Shown: positions 25,854 through 34,722, counted from the first letter of the stretch. The stretch: DNA of 64,000 bases from Acetobacterium wieringae (GCF_026646375.1 NZ_JAIPPU010000009.1:88746-152745); one strand, 5' to 3'. The notes: generated by a model not told the origin, from the letters alone. Numbers and translations: made by a program.

Positions 25854-26759
25854 ATGCATAGATTTGAAAATTGTCTGGTGGTGGGAATCTCTTCCCGGGC
25901 GCTTTTTGATCTGGAGGAAGAAAACCGGATCTTTGATGAAGCAGGGGTAGAAGCTTATACAAAATACCAGATTGAACATGAAAACGATATTTTAAAGCCG
26001 GGAACCGGTTTTGCCCTGATAAAGGCGTTACTGAAGCTTAATGAAATCGGTTCGGAAGAGCGTAAGACCGAAATCATTGTGATGTCCCGCAATAATGCCG
26101 ATAGCAGTCTGCGGATTTTTAACTCGATCAGGCATTACCAATTGGATATCACCCGGGCAGCACTGGTCAGCGGGGCTCTGTTGGCGCCCTATCTGGAAGC
26201 TTTTAACACCGATCTTTTTCTTTCCGCCAATGAGGAGGATGTTCAAGAGGCCATTAATGCCGGAGTGGCGGCGGGAATCATTTATACCCAACACTTGACC
26301 TACGATGAAGTAAAAGAAATCGATCAGATCCGGATCGCCTTTGATGGCGATGCGGTGCTTTTCTCGGATGAGTCCGAGCGGATCTATAAAAGTCAGGGCA
26401 TTGAAGCCTTTCAGGCCAATGAAACCAAAAATGCCCGCAAGCCTCTGCCGGAAGGGCCTTTTGCCAGATTTTTAAAAACCCTGTCAGCTATTCAGAAAGC
26501 GTTTGATAAAAACCGGGCGCCGATTCGCACCGCTTTGGTCACGGCCAGAAATGCGCCGGCTCACGAGCGGGTGATTCGAACCCTGAGGGCCTGGGATGTG
26601 CGTATTGATGAAGCCTTTTTTCTCGGCGGTATGAGCAAGCAGGAGGTGCTTAAGGCCTTTGGCGCCCACATCTATTTTGACGATCAGGCCATTCACACCG
26701 ATGCGACGGCGGAATTTGTGCCTTCGGCCCGGGTGCCGTATAAAAATAATCAGGAATAA
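25854..26759 (+). CDS. Cytosolic 5'-nucleotidase (NT5C1-like family)
   Basis: 301 residues. The sequence follows the 5'-nucleotidase family related to animal cytosolic IA enzymes: 'LVVGISSRALFDLEEEN' near residue 7, 'EIIVMSRNNADSSLRIFNSI' near 72, 'FLSANEEDVQEAINAGVAAG' near 120, 'IAFDGDAVLFSDESE' near 156, and 'LGGMSKQEVLKAFGAHIYFDDQ' near 257. It dephosphorylates nucleoside monophosphates and so affects nucleotide pools. GAAGGGG precedes the ATG. The upstream leader carries the DnaA-box cluster, which suggests coupling to replication initiation. It is followed by a hairpin terminator near 26813-26845. Confidence 0.85.
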   Translation: MHRFENCLVVGISSRALFDLEEENRIFDEAGVEAYTKYQIEHENDILKPGTGFALIKALLKLNEIGSEERKTEIIVMSRNNADSSLRIFNSIRHYQLDITRAALVSGALLAPYLEAFNTDLFLSANEEDVQEAINAGVAAGIIYTQHLTYDEVKEIDQIRIAFDGDAVLFSDESERIYKSQGIEAFQANETKNARKPLPEGPFARFLKTLSAIQKAFDKNRAPIRTALVTARNAPAHERVIRTLRAWDVRIDEAFFLGGMSKQEVLKAFGAHIYFDDQAIHTDATAEFVPSARVPYKNNQE

Positions 26760-26810
26760 CCATAAGGAGAGCAAAAGCGTCGGTTGCGAACCAATTAGAA
26801 GCCAAATCAA

Positions 26811-26845
26811 AAAAGAACCCTCTAAATCAAGAGAATTCTTTTTTG
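26811..26845 (+). terminator. Terminator after the 5'-nucleotidase gene
   Basis: AAAAAGAA and TTCTTTTT arms with an inner CTCT/AGAG pairing; the hairpin is followed by T. It closes the nucleotidase unit. Confidence 0.65.
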
Positions 26846-26859
26846 TGAGAAAGGAGTTC

Positions 26860-26904
26860 ATGAAAAGAAAATATATGTTAAACCAGAAAATTATTGAGGG
26901 ATAA
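26860..26904 (+). CDS. Possible 14-residue peptide with strong ribosome site
   Basis: ATG at 26860 is preceded by AAAGGAG with a five-base spacer, an unusually good site in an otherwise empty 350-base gap. The frame gives 'MKRKYMLNQKIIEG' and stops. It may be a leader peptide, a short cationic peptide or the remnant of a lost gene. The rest of the gap to 27043 shows nothing else. Confidence 0.3.
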   Translation: MKRKYMLNQKIIEG

Positions 26905-27022
26905 TCTTCTGGTGAAAACCCGACAAAAAGATCATATCGGTGTATCGAGCATGTTTAGTTTACCGTCAGTCTGTGGTCGGGTCTTGATTATTTTGTGATA
27001 GTTAGGTGAAGTTTTAATTAAA

Positions 27023-27088
27023 TTGAAATTAACGATGAGCTGATATAATAATCAAAAACTGGCTGCTCAGTGATGAATGAGCAGCCAG
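27023..27088 (+). promoter_or_regulatory. Promoter and 5' hairpin of the GTPase operon
   Basis: TTGAAA (27023-27028) and TATAAT (27044-27049) are 15 bases apart. An 11-base-pair hairpin, CTGGCTGCTCA (27059-27069) with TGAGCAGCCAG (27078-27088), falls at the very start of the expected transcript. It lacks a T-run, so it is more likely an mRNA-stabilising or regulatory stem than a terminator. Confidence 0.6.
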
Positions 27089-27109
27089 AAATAAAGAAAG
27101 AGGGAGCCT

Positions 27110-28279
27110 ATGAAAGACTATCGACCCGATGATTTTGATTTTAATAAAACCCTCGGCGAAATCAGTGCCGGGATCAAAAAACCAAACATTCTCATTTGCG
27201 GCGCCACCGGTGCCGGAAAAAGTTCGGTGGTGAACTATGTGTTTGGCGAGAATCTGGCTCAAATTGGCCATGGCGTTCCAGTCACTCGGGGAATCACCAG
27301 ATACCAACAGGAGGATACCGGGGTGGTGCTTTATGACACCGAAGGTTATGAAATCGGCACCGAGAAAATTTCTCAATACAAAGCCAATGTCGAAGACTGG
27401 GTCAATGCCTTTGGCGATGTTGACATTCATGTAGCTAAAAAAGCAGGCGTCACTCAGGAGCTGAATAACCGGATTCATGAAGTCTGGTATTGTATCTCAG
27501 CTGGAAACAAACGGGTCACCGATATGGATATCGATGTGATACAGATGCTTAAGGCAAAGAAACTGCCAGTGGCGGTGGTACTGACCCAAATTGATAACCT
27601 CGATGCCGAAGAACTCGAGGCGATGGAAGCAGCCATCAGAGAGTATTGCCAAGTGGTTTTTTTTCGAACCAGTGCTTCCGATGATCCGGCAGTGAAAGCT
27701 GCCTTGCAGGATTATCTGCAATGGGATGAACTGATCGGCTGGGCCATTGATCATCTCGATGAGTCCTTGCGGGAAGGGTTTATCAGCGCCCTGAAAGGGA
27801 ATCTGGCGGCGAAAAAAAGATTGGTTAATCAAAAGATTATTCCCCTCTATACTAGCGCGGCGGCGGGGGTGGCCTTAACGCCGATTCCTTTTTCGGATGC
27901 GGCGCTGTTGGTTCCAATCCAGATTAAAATGTCGTTGCACATCATGAAAACCTATGGACTGGATCAGAAGCTGAGTAACCTGTCATCACTGGTGGGCTCA
28001 GTGGTGGTTTCGGAATCCGGCCGATTATTGGCCCAAACGCTTAGCAGCAGTTTGTTTAAACTGATTCCGGGAGTTGGAACAGCCATCGGCACCACAGTCA
28101 ATACGGTAGTTGCCTCCAGTTTTACCGCGGCCATGGGCTATGCCATATCTCAAATCTGTTTTAACTGCGCGACTGCCGTGTTTGAAGAAGGCAGAGAGAT
28201 TGAGTGGCCGGACTATTTCAACGGCGAAAATATTGCAGCCTTAATGGCTGAATGGTTTAAGGTTTCCCGGCATGGCTAA
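27110..28279 (+). CDS. GTPase with DUF697-like membrane-associating C-terminus
   Basis: 389 residues. The G domain has G1 'CGATGAGKSS' near residue 30, a threonine-rich switch region ('VTRGITRY'), G3 'YDTEGYE' near 76 and G4 'TQIDNLD' near 158. After residue about 240 comes a helical region 'AAGVALTPIPFSDAALLVPIQIKM' followed by amphipathic/hydrophobic helices, as in DUF697 proteins that touch the membrane. GAGGGAG precedes the ATG. The gene overlaps a second GTPase gene by eight bases, so they are co-translated partners. Cellular role unknown; membrane or stress-related roles are typical guesses for such paired GTPases. Confidence 0.82.
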   Translation: MKDYRPDDFDFNKTLGEISAGIKKPNILICGATGAGKSSVVNYVFGENLAQIGHGVPVTRGITRYQQEDTGVVLYDTEGYEIGTEKISQYKANVEDWVNAFGDVDIHVAKKAGVTQELNNRIHEVWYCISAGNKRVTDMDIDVIQMLKAKKLPVAVVLTQIDNLDAEELEAMEAAIREYCQVVFFRTSASDDPAVKAALQDYLQWDELIGWAIDHLDESLREGFISALKGNLAAKKRLVNQKIIPLYTSAAAGVALTPIPFSDAALLVPIQIKMSLHIMKTYGLDQKLSNLSSLVGSVVVSESGRLLAQTLSSSLFKLIPGVGTAIGTTVNTVVASSFTAAMGYAISQICFNCATAVFEEGREIEWPDYFNGENIAALMAEWFKVSRHG

Positions 28280-29396
28280 GCAATGCGAAACCAATGTCCT
28301 GATTTTGGGAAAAACCGGGGTTGGGAAAACGTCGCTGTGCAACTATATTTTTGGTGCTGAAGTGATGAAGACCGGGGCTGGCCGGCCAGTCACCGGGATG
28401 GGGATTTTTACGGAAACGATTCCGCTGAGTCCTCAGTTGATCCTCCATCTTTATGACTCATGGGGCCTGGAAGCCGATAAGTCGGAAAGCTGGAAAGTCC
28501 TGATTCATGAGGTGCTGGATCAGCATGATGTCCGGGAAATCGGAGCGTGGTTCCATACCATCATCTATTGTCTGTCCGCCAAATCAGCCCGGGTGGAGGA
28601 CTTTGATCTGGACATGATCAGGGCTTTGGGGAAGGACGGAAACCCGGTGCTGGTGGTGTTGACCCATTGTGATGTGATGAATGTGGAAACTGCTATAGCA
28701 GCCATGCGATCAGAAATCATAGCTAAAGCGGGGATTCGCAATCAGAACATTATCGAGGTTTCCAGCCAGTCCAAAACGTTGTTAAGTGGCAAGACCACCC
28801 AGGCTTTTGGAAAAGAAAAAATCATCCATCGAATCAAAGTCAATCTGCTCGATTCCATTTCTCAAAAAATGCCGCAATTATTGGCAGCGTTTGGCCATCA
28901 AAAAATCAATCAATGGTTTAAAACCTGTCAGGAGGTGGTACAGCAGCAGGTCGGCTTTATCAATCCAACTTCCGGAAAAAAAGAAATCAGTCGTAATGAT
29001 TTTTTCGATCGCTCTGCCCAGGAAATAGTTGACCAGATTGCCCGGGAATCGGATGCGCTTTTTAATGAAGCCTATGAATTCTATACAGCTTTCAGCCGCC
29101 AGTTTTCTGGCAATGCTCTGGTGGAAGTGACCGACCAGCAGCGGATTCCCGAGATTATCCACGTTCAAATTAAAAAAAGGGACAAAATTGGAACTTCGAT
29201 TGCTGGAGCAATGTTATTGGCGATTCCGGTAGTGGGACTGCTGGGAAAATTTGCCATTCAGGAAAAAACCCGGGCCTATTATCGGGAAGGGTTGCGCCAT
29301 AATAAGGCATTGTTGGAAGACCATCTGAAAGTCTGTGTTGGGATGCTGACTCAGGACTTAAAAAAAATAAATGACGAATTGGAACGTGAAGAATAA
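28272..29396 (+). CDS. Second GTPase of the pair
   Basis: 374 residues. G1 'LGKTGVGKTSLCNYIFG' near residue 11, G3 'YDSWGLE' near 61 and G4 'THCDVMN' near 130 are recognisable; G3 has Ser-Trp in place of the usual Thr-x. The middle is helical and charged. A single hydrophobic stretch 'TSIAGAMLLAIPVVGLLGKFAI' near 310 could enter the membrane, followed by a charged coiled tail. It begins inside the last codons of the first GTPase and lacks a separate promoter. A heterodimer of the two, similar in logic to paired dynamin-like or IRG-type GTPases, is plausible but unproved. Confidence 0.78.
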   Translation: MAKQCETNVLILGKTGVGKTSLCNYIFGAEVMKTGAGRPVTGMGIFTETIPLSPQLILHLYDSWGLEADKSESWKVLIHEVLDQHDVREIGAWFHTIIYCLSAKSARVEDFDLDMIRALGKDGNPVLVVLTHCDVMNVETAIAAMRSEIIAKAGIRNQNIIEVSSQSKTLLSGKTTQAFGKEKIIHRIKVNLLDSISQKMPQLLAAFGHQKINQWFKTCQEVVQQQVGFINPTSGKKEISRNDFFDRSAQEIVDQIARESDALFNEAYEFYTAFSRQFSGNALVEVTDQQRIPEIIHVQIKKRDKIGTSIAGAMLLAIPVVGLLGKFAIQEKTRAYYREGLRHNKALLEDHLKVCVGMLTQDLKKINDELEREE

Positions 29397-29457
29397 TTTC
29401 CGGGTTTTGGGGTAAATAGTTAGATAACGTAAATTTTCATAAGAAGGAGAAGCAGAA

Positions 29458-29895
29458 ATGGAACTGGTAGATAAAATTGGCGTGATATATTGGAGTTATA
29501 AAGAAAGCACGGAGATCATGGCTGAAAAAATTTCCAATGGCATTGACGAAGCCGGAGCAAAAGCGATTCTGGTCAATGTGGTTGACTTTGATATTAATAC
29601 GATTGACAGCTATTATAAAATTGCCCTGGGATGCCCGGCGATGGAAGGGGAAGCTCTGGAAAGAAATGAGTTCGAACCGTTTTTTAAGGCCATATCTGGT
29701 CATCTCAACGGTAAAAAGGTTGCTCTGTTTGGCTCTCACGGTTGGGGCGAAGGGGAATGGATGCATGTCTGGGAGAACCAGGTGAAAGATTTGGGAGCTC
29801 TTTTATTCGATCATGGTCTGACCATTCTGGGAGAGCCTGATAAAGCCGGACGCCGTCGCTGCGTTGAATTTGGCAAGGCGTTTGCTGAATTTTAA
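29458..29895 (+). CDS. Flavodoxin with atypical phosphate loop
   Basis: 145 residues, normal flavodoxin length. Later FMN-contacting parts are typical: 'LGCPAMEGEALERNEFEPFF' near residue 60 and 'ALFGSHGWGEGEWMHVWENQ' near 87. However the N-terminal phosphate loop, usually 'S-G-T-G-N-T', reads 'SYKEST', with the glycines and Asn gone. The protein may bind FMN weakly or bind another ligand. AAGGAG precedes the ATG. It stands alone between the GTPase pair and a strong terminator. It could serve low-potential electron transfer in an acetogen if FMN binding is retained. Confidence 0.85.
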   Translation: MELVDKIGVIYWSYKESTEIMAEKISNGIDEAGAKAILVNVVDFDINTIDSYYKIALGCPAMEGEALERNEFEPFFKAISGHLNGKKVALFGSHGWGEGEWMHVWENQVKDLGALLFDHGLTILGEPDKAGRRRCVEFGKAFAEF

Positions 29896-29923
29896 AAGGA
29901 TCCAAAAGTATTGAATCAAATAG

Positions 29924-29955
29924 AAAGCCCGGGAAGCTTAGCTTCCCGGGCTTTT
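29924..29955. terminator. 14-bp stem terminator between flavodoxin and amtB
   Basis: AAAGCCCGGGAAGC (29924-29937), a TTA loop and GCTTCCCGGGCTTT (29941-29954) followed by T. Convergent genes on both sides could share it. Confidence 0.85.
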
Positions 29956-30071
29956 GTCACAACATATCGTTTTTCATAAACATCAGATCCGGCGATTGAT
30001 GAACAAGGGGGGTGTTCATCAATCGCTGGGTGACTGATATCGTTTTGTGGGATGACGTGTGAATGGAGGTC

Positions 30072-31340
30072 TTAGTTCATTCGACTGACAAAATCAGAGT
30101 ACGCTTCGATACCGTGTTCGTGAACGTCAAGGCCTTCAATTTCAACCACTTTTTCAACGCGGAGGCCAACTGTTTTATTAAGGACATAGAACAGCAGGAA
30201 CGAAGTGGCCAGAGTCCAGGCAGCTACTGAAACGACACCGATTGCTTGAACGATCAATAGATCAATTCCACCGCCATATAATAATCCCAGAATTGCATCT
30301 TCGGTTCCCGGCAGGTAGTTAGCAAATAAGCCAACCAATAAGGTTCCCGCTACACCGTTCATGCAGTGAACACCGACAGCCCCAACCGGGTCATCAATGC
30401 GCAGTTTCTGATCGATAAAAGGAATCCCGAAGGTGATGATGACACCAGCAACGATACCGATGATGATGGCACCCCAAAGGGTAACAACCAGACAACCGGC
30501 AGTGATAGCAACCAGTCCGCCCAGGACACCATTGAGAGTCATTGAGATATCCGGTTTTTTGTATCGTGCCCAAGTCAGCAGCATGACGGTTAATCCGCCA
30601 GCGGCAGCAGCCAGATTGGTAGTCATGGCAATATGTCCAATATCCAGATTGACGGCCAGCGTACTACCACAGTTGAATCCGAACCAAGCAAACCAAAGAA
30701 TAAAGACACCGAGAGCACCTAAGGTTAAACTATGACCAGGAATGGCATTGGCTTTGCCGTCTTTATTGTATTTGCCAATTCGTGGCCCGACAATGATGGC
30801 ACCCATGAGTGCAGTCCAACCACCAACAGAGTGAACAACAGTAGAACCGGCAAAGTCAACAAATCCCATTTGACCAAGGAATCCACCACCCCACGCCCAG
30901 TGTCCAACAACGGGGTAGATAATCAGGCTGATAAAAGCTGAGATAATGCAGTAGACTGAGAATTTAGTACGTCCGGCAACAGCACCTGATACAATCGTGG
31001 CAGCTGTAGCGCAGAATACTGTTTGGAAAAAGATAAACAGTTCTGGAGTGACGGCTTCAAAAGCTGAAACATTGGTCAGATTTTCAGGATTGAAGAAACC
31101 GCCCAAGCCGATGAATCCGCCAACATCAGGACCAAACATGAAGGCGAAACCAAAACAGAAGAAAAAGATTGAACCGACCATAAAGTCGACGAAATTCTTC
31201 ATAATAATGTTACCGGCATTTTTAGCACGGGTAAAGCCGGTTTCAACCATTGCAAATCCAGCCTGCATAAAGAAGACAAGGACTGCAGCCAAGAATACCC
31301 AGACAATATCAATATATTGTTGTAGTTCTAATAATTCCAT
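30072..31340 (-). CDS. amtB: Ammonium transporter
   Basis: 422 residues with 11 membrane helices and no clear signal peptide. The twin His of the conduction pore is visible in 'GSTVVHSVGGWTAL' near residue 168 and 'VGVHCMNGVAGT' near 320. The cytoplasmic tail 'KVVEIEGLDVHEHG' is the usual PII-contacting end. It lies 138 bases downstream of glnK on the same strand, the classical glnK-amtB pair, and after glnN. It takes up NH4+/NH3 when nitrogen is short and is blocked by unmodified GlnK. Confidence 0.96.
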   Translation of the reverse strand: MELLELQQYIDIVWVFLAAVLVFFMQAGFAMVETGFTRAKNAGNIIMKNFVDFMVGSIFFFCFGFAFMFGPDVGGFIGLGGFFNPENLTNVSAFEAVTPELFIFFQTVFCATAATIVSGAVAGRTKFSVYCIISAFISLIIYPVVGHWAWGGGFLGQMGFVDFAGSTVVHSVGGWTALMGAIIVGPRIGKYNKDGKANAIPGHSLTLGALGVFILWFAWFGFNCGSTLAVNLDIGHIAMTTNLAAAAGGLTVMLLTWARYKKPDISMTLNGVLGGLVAITAGCLVVTLWGAIIIGIVAGVIITFGIPFIDQKLRIDDPVGAVGVHCMNGVAGTLLVGLFANYLPGTEDAILGLLYGGGIDLLIVQAIGVVSVAAWTLATSFLLFYVLNKTVGLRVEKVVEIEGLDVHEHGIEAYSDFVSRMN

Positions 31341-31478
31341 AATAATACCTCTCTTATTAAAATTAAATCATACAAGTAGAAGAAAAGTAATCGCTATAAG
31401 CATAAAAAAAGAAGACAATTTTAATTCATGATTAAAATCTATCTCCTTTGATAGCTGATATTACTTTCTCTATTCATA

Positions 31479-31820
31479 TTAAATTGCATCAACTCCATGA
31501 TCACCAGTACGAATACGAATAACATCGGCAACATCGTACACGAATATTTTTCCGCCACCAATTTCGTCCTCTGTAGCAAGGCGATCTTTGATGATCTTAA
31601 TAATAATTCCCGCTGTTTCAGCATCTGTCACGGTTTCAACCTTTATCTTTGGAAGAAAGTTAACGGTGTAAGCCGTCCCTCGATAGGACTTTTGATAACC
31701 TTTCTGGTTTCCGTAGCCCATGATATTGGTAATCATCATCCCCTGAACATCACAGGTGTTTAAGATTTCTTTCAGATCTTCCAGTCTTTCAGGTTTAATG
31801 ACTATTTCAAGCTTTTTCAT
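31479..31820 (-). CDS. glnK: Nitrogen regulatory protein PII
   Basis: 113 residues. The T-loop holds 'QKSYRGTAYTVNFLPK', with Tyr51 at the standard uridylylation position. The B-loop reads 'EDEIGGGKIFVYDV' where most PII proteins have G-D-G-K. PII senses 2-oxoglutarate and ATP/ADP and binds AmtB, whose gene follows. Start ATG has AAGGAGG on its strand. It is placed between glnN and amtB, so the three form a nitrogen-scarcity unit, though a hairpin lies between glnN and glnK. Confidence 0.96.
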   Translation of the reverse strand: MKKLEIVIKPERLEDLKEILNTCDVQGMMITNIMGYGNQKGYQKSYRGTAYTVNFLPKIKVETVTDAETAGIIIKIIKDRLATEDEIGGGKIFVYDVADVIRIRTGDHGVDAI

Positions 31821-31851
31821 ATGAACCTCCTTATCGTTTTACATGAAATAT

Positions 31852-31890
31852 GATAATGGGGGGAGGGAAAATGATCCCATCCCCATTATT
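31852..31890. terminator. Hairpin between glnN and glnK
   Basis: ATAATGGGG and CCCCATTAT arms with inner GGGA/TCCC pairing. The T-run lies on the plus-strand side, so for the minus-strand genes it may be a partial terminator or processing site rather than a full stop. Confidence 0.45.
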
Positions 31891-31904
31891 TTTACTTTTA
31901 TTGA

Positions 31905-33998
31905 TTATACGTAGAATAAAATATCTTCGTAGGTTGGGAATGGCCAGTATTTTTCGGCAACAATTTCTTCAAGAGCATCAGCAGCTAAGCGAAGTTCGCC
32001 CATGGCAGGGATGACTTTTTCACAGAAATAGTTTGCTTCAGCTTGTTCACCTTCGCATTCGTGTGCTGCAGCCAGAGTAGTTTCAAGCACATCGATGGAT
32101 TTAATGAACGTTCCAAACAGGGTGGATAATCGTTCGGTCAAGGTTGTTTCAGCCGTTACATCAACTGAGCCGATGGCTTTTTTAGCAGCTAAGGTATCAA
32201 CCACTTCTTTGGTATAGGTTACAACTGCTGGTGAAATTTCCCGTTTTGCCAGAGTCAACATGGTCAGTGCTTCAATGTTGATAGTTTTGATGTATTCTTC
32301 AAGCAAAATGGTCTGACGGGATTCCATTTCAGCTGGAGTGAAGATGTTATGACGGCCAAACAGAGCAACATTCTTTTCAGAAGTAAATTCAGCCAAAGCG
32401 GTCGGAGTGGTTTTTAAGTTTGGCAGACCGCGTCGGGCAGCTTCTTCAACCCATTCATCGGAGTAGTTATTGCCATTGAAGACAACATTTTTATTTTCTT
32501 TAACAGATTTTTGAAGCAGTGCATCAATTGCGGCATCTAAATCATCGGCTTTTTCCAGAACATCCGCATAATCCGAAAGAACGTCAGCAACAATGGTGTT
32601 TAATGTGATATTTGGGCCAGCAATGGACTGGTTTGAACCGAGCATTCTGAATTCAAATTTATTACCGGTAAAAGCAAATGGTGAGGTTCGGTTTCGATCC
32701 GTTGCGTCAATGATGAATTTTGGTAGGCTCTTAACACCCAGTGCCATCACCAGATCTTTGGCTTCGGTAACCGGTTCGCCAGTTTCGATGGATTTAAGTA
32801 CAGCGGTTAACTGTTCACCAAGGAAAACAGAAACAATGGCTGGAGGTGCTTCATTGGCGCCTAATCGATGATCATTACCAGCGGTGGCAACAGAAATTCT
32901 CAGCATTTCACTGTATTTGTAAACTGCTTCAATGGTTGCACAAAGGAAAATCAGGAATTGCTTATTCTCAGCTGGGTTATCTCCTGGATTTAACAGGTTT
33001 TCACCGGTGTCGGTTGACATTGAGAAGTTATTGTGTTTACCGGAACCGTTAACGCCATCAAATGGTTTTTCGTGCAGTAAGCAAGCCAGATCGTGACGGT
33101 AGGCAACGCGTTGCATAAATTCCATAATCAGTTGGTTGTTGTCGGTTGCGACATTGGTGTTAGTGAAAATTGGAGCCATCTCGTGTTGTGCAGGTGCAAC
33201 TTCATTGTGTCGTGTCTTGGAAGAAATGCCTAAGCTCCAAAGCTCGCGATCTAATTCATCCATATAGTTAGCAACACGACCACGGATTTTTCCAAAATAG
33301 TGTGTTTCCATTTCCTGACCTTTTGGTGGTTTAGCACCAAAAAGGGTACGACCGGTAAGAATTAAATCTTTTCGTTTTTTGAACATTTCCCGCTCAACCA
33401 GGAAGTATTCTTGTTCAGCACCAATGGTAGTTGTAACTTTCTTAACATCTTTGCCGAACAGTTTTAAAATACGTTTGGCATTCTCATTAAGGGTTTCCAT
33501 TGATCGTAACAGTGGCGTTTTCTTATCAAGAACTTCCCCAGAGTAGGAACAGAAAATAGTTGGGATATAAAGGGTGGTTCCCTTAATAAAAGCATAAGAG
33601 GTGGGATCCCAGGCGGTATAACCACGGGCTTCAAAGGTGGCTCGTAAGCCGCCGGACGGGAAAGAAGAGGCATCCGGTTCACCCTTGATCAGTTCTTTGC
33701 CGGAGAATTCCATAATCACTTTGCCATCTTCAGTTGGATTGATAAATGCATCATGCTTTTCAGCAGTGATACCAGTCATTGGCTGGAACCAATGGGTGTA
33801 ATGGGTGGCACCCAGCTCTAGCGCCCAATCTTTCATGGCATTTGCCACAACTTCAGCAACGTTTTCTTCCAGAGGTAAATCCTCTTTCATTGTTTTTAAC
33901 AGAGAAGCATAAATGTGTTTGGGCAAACGCTTGCGCATCACTCCAGAGTTAAAAACCTTTGATCCGAAAAGATCAGATACATTTTCATTAATTGGCAC
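31905..33998 (-). CDS. glnN: Glutamine synthetase type III
   Basis: 697 residues, typical of the large GSIII class. Conserved blocks include '[21 protein letters not shown]', '[20 protein letters not shown]', '[16 protein letters not shown]', '[18 protein letters not shown]' and '[10 protein letters not shown]'. It makes glutamine from glutamate, ammonia and ATP. It heads the glnN-glnK-amtB group. A consensus promoter at 34286-34314 and a leader of about 280 bases with a strong terminator at 34189-34237 precede it, so expression is probably controlled by attenuation. A type I enzyme is encoded nearby at 35149. Confidence 0.96.
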   Translation of the reverse strand: MPINENVSDLFGSKVFNSGVMRKRLPKHIYASLLKTMKEDLPLEENVAEVVANAMKDWALELGATHYTHWFQPMTGITAEKHDAFINPTEDGKVIMEFSGKELIKGEPDASSFPSGGLRATFEARGYTAWDPTSYAFIKGTTLYIPTIFCSYSGEVLDKKTPLLRSMETLNENAKRILKLFGKDVKKVTTTIGAEQEYFLVEREMFKKRKDLILTGRTLFGAKPPKGQEMETHYFGKIRGRVANYMDELDRELWSLGISSKTRHNEVAPAQHEMAPIFTNTNVATDNNQLIMEFMQRVAYRHDLACLLHEKPFDGVNGSGKHNNFSMSTDTGENLLNPGDNPAENKQFLIFLCATIEAVYKYSEMLRISVATAGNDHRLGANEAPPAIVSVFLGEQLTAVLKSIETGEPVTEAKDLVMALGVKSLPKFIIDATDRNRTSPFAFTGNKFEFRMLGSNQSIAGPNITLNTIVADVLSDYADVLEKADDLDAAIDALLQKSVKENKNVVFNGNNYSDEWVEEAARRGLPNLKTTPTALAEFTSEKNVALFGRHNIFTPAEMESRQTILLEEYIKTINIEALTMLTLAKREISPAVVTYTKEVVDTLAAKKAIGSVDVTAETTLTERLSTLFGTFIKSIDVLETTLAAAHECEGEQAEANYFCEKVIPAMGELRLAADALEEIVAEKYWPFPTYEDILFYV

Positions 33999-34188
33999 GT
34001 CCGTGTCCTCCTAAAATATAATTTGTATAATTATAACATAACTGTCACCATTGTCAGATATATTACAATAAAAGCTAAGTAAAATCAAATCGAAGGTTTT
34101 TTAAGATTATGGAAACCCTTCTTTCTGAGATGGAGTACTTTTTAGTTGGTGGGTTCTAAAAAGTTTAATAAGTGCAAATAAAAAGAGA

Positions 34189-34250
34189 TAAAAAAAAAGC
34201 GCCTTAGAAAGTGTTCTTACACTCTCAAAGCACCATTGCTATTGCCACTT
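34189..34250 (-). promoter_or_regulatory. Attenuator-like leader of glnN
   Basis: On the minus strand GAGAGTGT (around 34225) pairs with ACACTTTC (around 34212) in a longer stem ending in a run of nine T. An upstream GAAAGTG (34252-34246) can instead pair with CACTTTC, the 3' arm of the terminator. The two pairings exclude each other, as in an attenuator. Confidence 0.6.
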
Positions 34251-34285
34251 TCATGACAGTTATCAGTTTTTATTAATTTAAGCCT

Positions 34286-34314
34286 ATTATAGACGATTGA
34301 AGAACGCTTGTAAA
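34286..34314 (-). promoter_or_regulatory. Promoter for glnN
   Basis: On the minus strand TTTACA (34314-34309), a 17-base spacer and TATAAT (34291-34286). It points into the attenuator-like leader. Confidence 0.75.
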
Positions 34315-34374
34315 GAAAAAATTACAAAAAATTACATGTAATGGTTATCAATTTGGAAAGGATTTTAGGAATGA

Positions 34375-34403
34375 TTTACAAAAACAAAGGCCTACTATAT
34401 AAT
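34375..34403 (+). promoter_or_regulatory. Promoter for the 75-residue gene
   Basis: TTTACA (34375-34380), a 17-base spacer and TATAAT (34398-34403), divergent from the glnN promoter about 60 bases away. The leader ends with a small TCAGC/GCTGA stem at 34458-34471. Confidence 0.75.
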
Positions 34404-34494
34404 ATAGCTAAATAAATATAATGGCATAACAACCTAGAGAATTGTCTGCTATTTTTGTCAGCACTGGCTGATGAATTAAGAAAGGAAATTTAAA

Positions 34495-34722
34495 ATGAGT
34501 ATCGAGTTTAAAATGGATGAAGAAAAGCACATCAAAGTACTGGATGCTTTGTTGGGCGATCCGGATTTGATGATGGCTTTAAATGCGGCTGAAGACTTCG
34601 AAGCTGGCTATCGGCTGGTGGCTGAACGGGTTCCTGGCTTAACTCTTGAAGAATTTGCCGGATCGATGGAAATGATGCGACAAATTGTTCTGGCACAAAT
34701 GGAGAAAGGTCCAGTTCAGTAA
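34495..34722 (+). CDS. Small acidic protein of unknown function
   Basis: 75 residues, acidic and helical, starting with AAAGGAA upstream. The pattern 'LLGDPDLMMALNAAEDFEAGY' followed by 'VPGLTLEEF' recalls the layout of Nif11-like leader peptides, but it lacks a Gly-Gly or Cys-rich core end and no modification genes are near. It has its own consensus promoter and lies between divergent glnN and the glnA unit. That place suggests a small nitrogen-status protein, perhaps an inhibitor or adaptor of glutamine synthetase; this is inference from position only. Confidence 0.7.
   Translation: MSIEFKMDEEKHIKVLDALLGDPDLMMALNAAEDFEAGYRLVAERVPGLTLEEFAGSMEMMRQIVLAQMEKGPVQ

Noticed and set aside
26659..26904. 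81-codon frame overlapping the end of the 5'-nucleotidase gene
   Set aside because: Its first two thirds overlap a real gene in another frame; only the last 14 codons have a ribosome site, listed separately with low confidence.
34495..34722. Nif11-type RiPP precursor
   Set aside because: The helical leader-like pattern is weak, there is no core peptide or cleavage motif, and no modification or export genes lie near.
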